DNA from: CAWEHQ01 sp051001995
GTDB taxonomy: Bacteria; Actinomycetota; Thermoleophilia; Solirubrobacterales; Thermoleophilaceae
Assembly: GCA_051001995.1 (NCBI GenBank)
Contig: JBPCMT010000196.1
Location: 1-5,803, forward strand
Reading direction: 5' to 3'
Length of the DNA: 5,803 bases
Part shown: positions 5,527 through 5,803 of the stretch, in pieces
How positions within the stretch are numbered: position 1 is the stretch's first letter
How the letters are laid out: each line of letters begins with the position of its first letter
Translations under genes and position numbers: made by a program
Notes under the pieces: model-generated
What the model saw: only the letters and a program-made list of their open reading frames with translations
Databases searched by the model: none
Told to the model about the DNA's origin: nothing

Positions 5527-5803
5527 ATGCGGGTAGCGGTCATCGCCGAGCAGCCGCTCACCAGCTCGTCGACCCAGTTCCGCGCCCTCCAGCACCTGCC
5601 GCGACTGCGGGCCCGGCTCGGCCAGGTCGACGCCTACGTTGCCGACTCCGAGGTCGATCGGGGGCGGGGACGGATCGACCAGGTCCGCTTCTTCGCCCGC
5701 CACGGCGTGCGCTACGGGCGCCGCCGAATCGAGCTCGAGCGGGCGCTGCGCGGCTACGACGCCGTACTCGTCCAGCGCGGCGCCTACCCGATGGGTCCGG
5801 GCT
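5527..5803 (+). CDS. Probable glycosyltransferase, N-terminal fragment (cut by window edge)
   Basis: An open frame of 92 codons that runs off the window with no stop. It begins MRVAVIAEQPLTSSSTQFRA, a first beta strand followed by a Ser/Thr-rich turn. Next comes a helix (LQHLPRLRARLG), a second strand (VDAYVADSE), and further on YDAVLVQRGAYPMGPG (residues 77-92). A strand ending in VQR, after a first strand and a 'R.LQHLP.L' helix, is the pattern of the acceptor domain of many GT-B glycosyltransferases. No donor-binding motif is present because that half lies outside the window, so the family call is provisional. The start is fixed by the upstream extended -10 block 8 nt away and by the first strand starting at Met1. 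It is divergent from the complete family 4 gene, and third positions are strongly G/C throughout, which supports real coding. Confidence 0.65.
   Translation, partial: MRVAVIAEQPLTSSSTQFRALQHLPRLRARLGQVDAYVADSEVDRGRGRIDQVRFFARHGVRYGRRRIELERALRGYDAVLVQRGAYPMGPG

Noticed and set aside
5479..5703. Upstream extension of the minus-strand glycosyltransferase to 5703
   Set aside because: The extension is antisense to the right-edge coding region and has no domain content; the first strand of the GT-B fold starts at the ATG at 5478.
1..5803. Mobile elements, CRISPR arrays, tRNA/rRNA genes, riboswitches
   Set aside because: I saw no direct-repeat arrays, transposase or integrase motifs, tRNA-like cloverleafs or rRNA sequence; coding regions fill nearly all of the window and the longest gene-free gap is about 100 bp.

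Overview
This is a GC-rich window (very strong G/C preference at third codon positions) that reads as part of a surface-glycan or glycolipid biosynthesis locus. Base composition, short intergenic gaps, apparently leaderless starts and the protein style suggest a high-GC actinobacterium, possibly of the Thermoleophilia type. That taxonomic guess is an inference from style, not from a marker gene.

Left part (1-2088, all + strand): the C-terminal end of a GT-B family 4 glycosyltransferase, followed 11 bp later by a glucose-1-phosphate cytidylyltransferase (rfbF-like). This overlaps by ATGA with a CDP-glucose 4,6-dehydratase (rfbG-like). The last two form the classic two-step route from glucose-1-phosphate to CDP-4-keto-6-deoxy-glucose, the precursor of CDP-linked 6-deoxy and 3,6-dideoxy hexoses. 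The later enzymes of that route are not in the window.

Middle and right part (2099-5803): four genes on alternating strands, each apparently its own transcription unit. They are a PAPS-dependent sulfotransferase fused through a basic linker to a C-terminal NTF2/SnoaL-like domain (-), a class I SAM methyltransferase (+), a complete GT4 glycosyltransferase (-), and the N-terminal end of a further probable glycosyltransferase (+) cut by the window edge. Together the genes can activate and modify a sugar, transfer sugars, and decorate the product with sulfate and possibly methyl groups. The shared product is inferred from co-location only.

Regulatory layout: the two + strand genes at 3513 and 5527 share an almost identical upstream block, an extended -10 (TGnTAGCGT) ending exactly 8 nt before the ATG. 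The rfbF-like gene has TAGTCT at the same 8-nt distance, and the - strand glycosyltransferase has TACCCT 6 nt before its ATG. None of these four has a convincing Shine-Dalgarno sequence, so leaderless transcription is the simplest reading. A perfect 9-bp hairpin lies between the convergent methyltransferase and glycosyltransferase genes. I saw no tRNA, rRNA, CRISPR array, insertion sequence or attachment site, and no clear evidence of a wholly new system. The most unusual items are the sulfotransferase fusion with its atypical linker and the repeated start-proximal promoter block.
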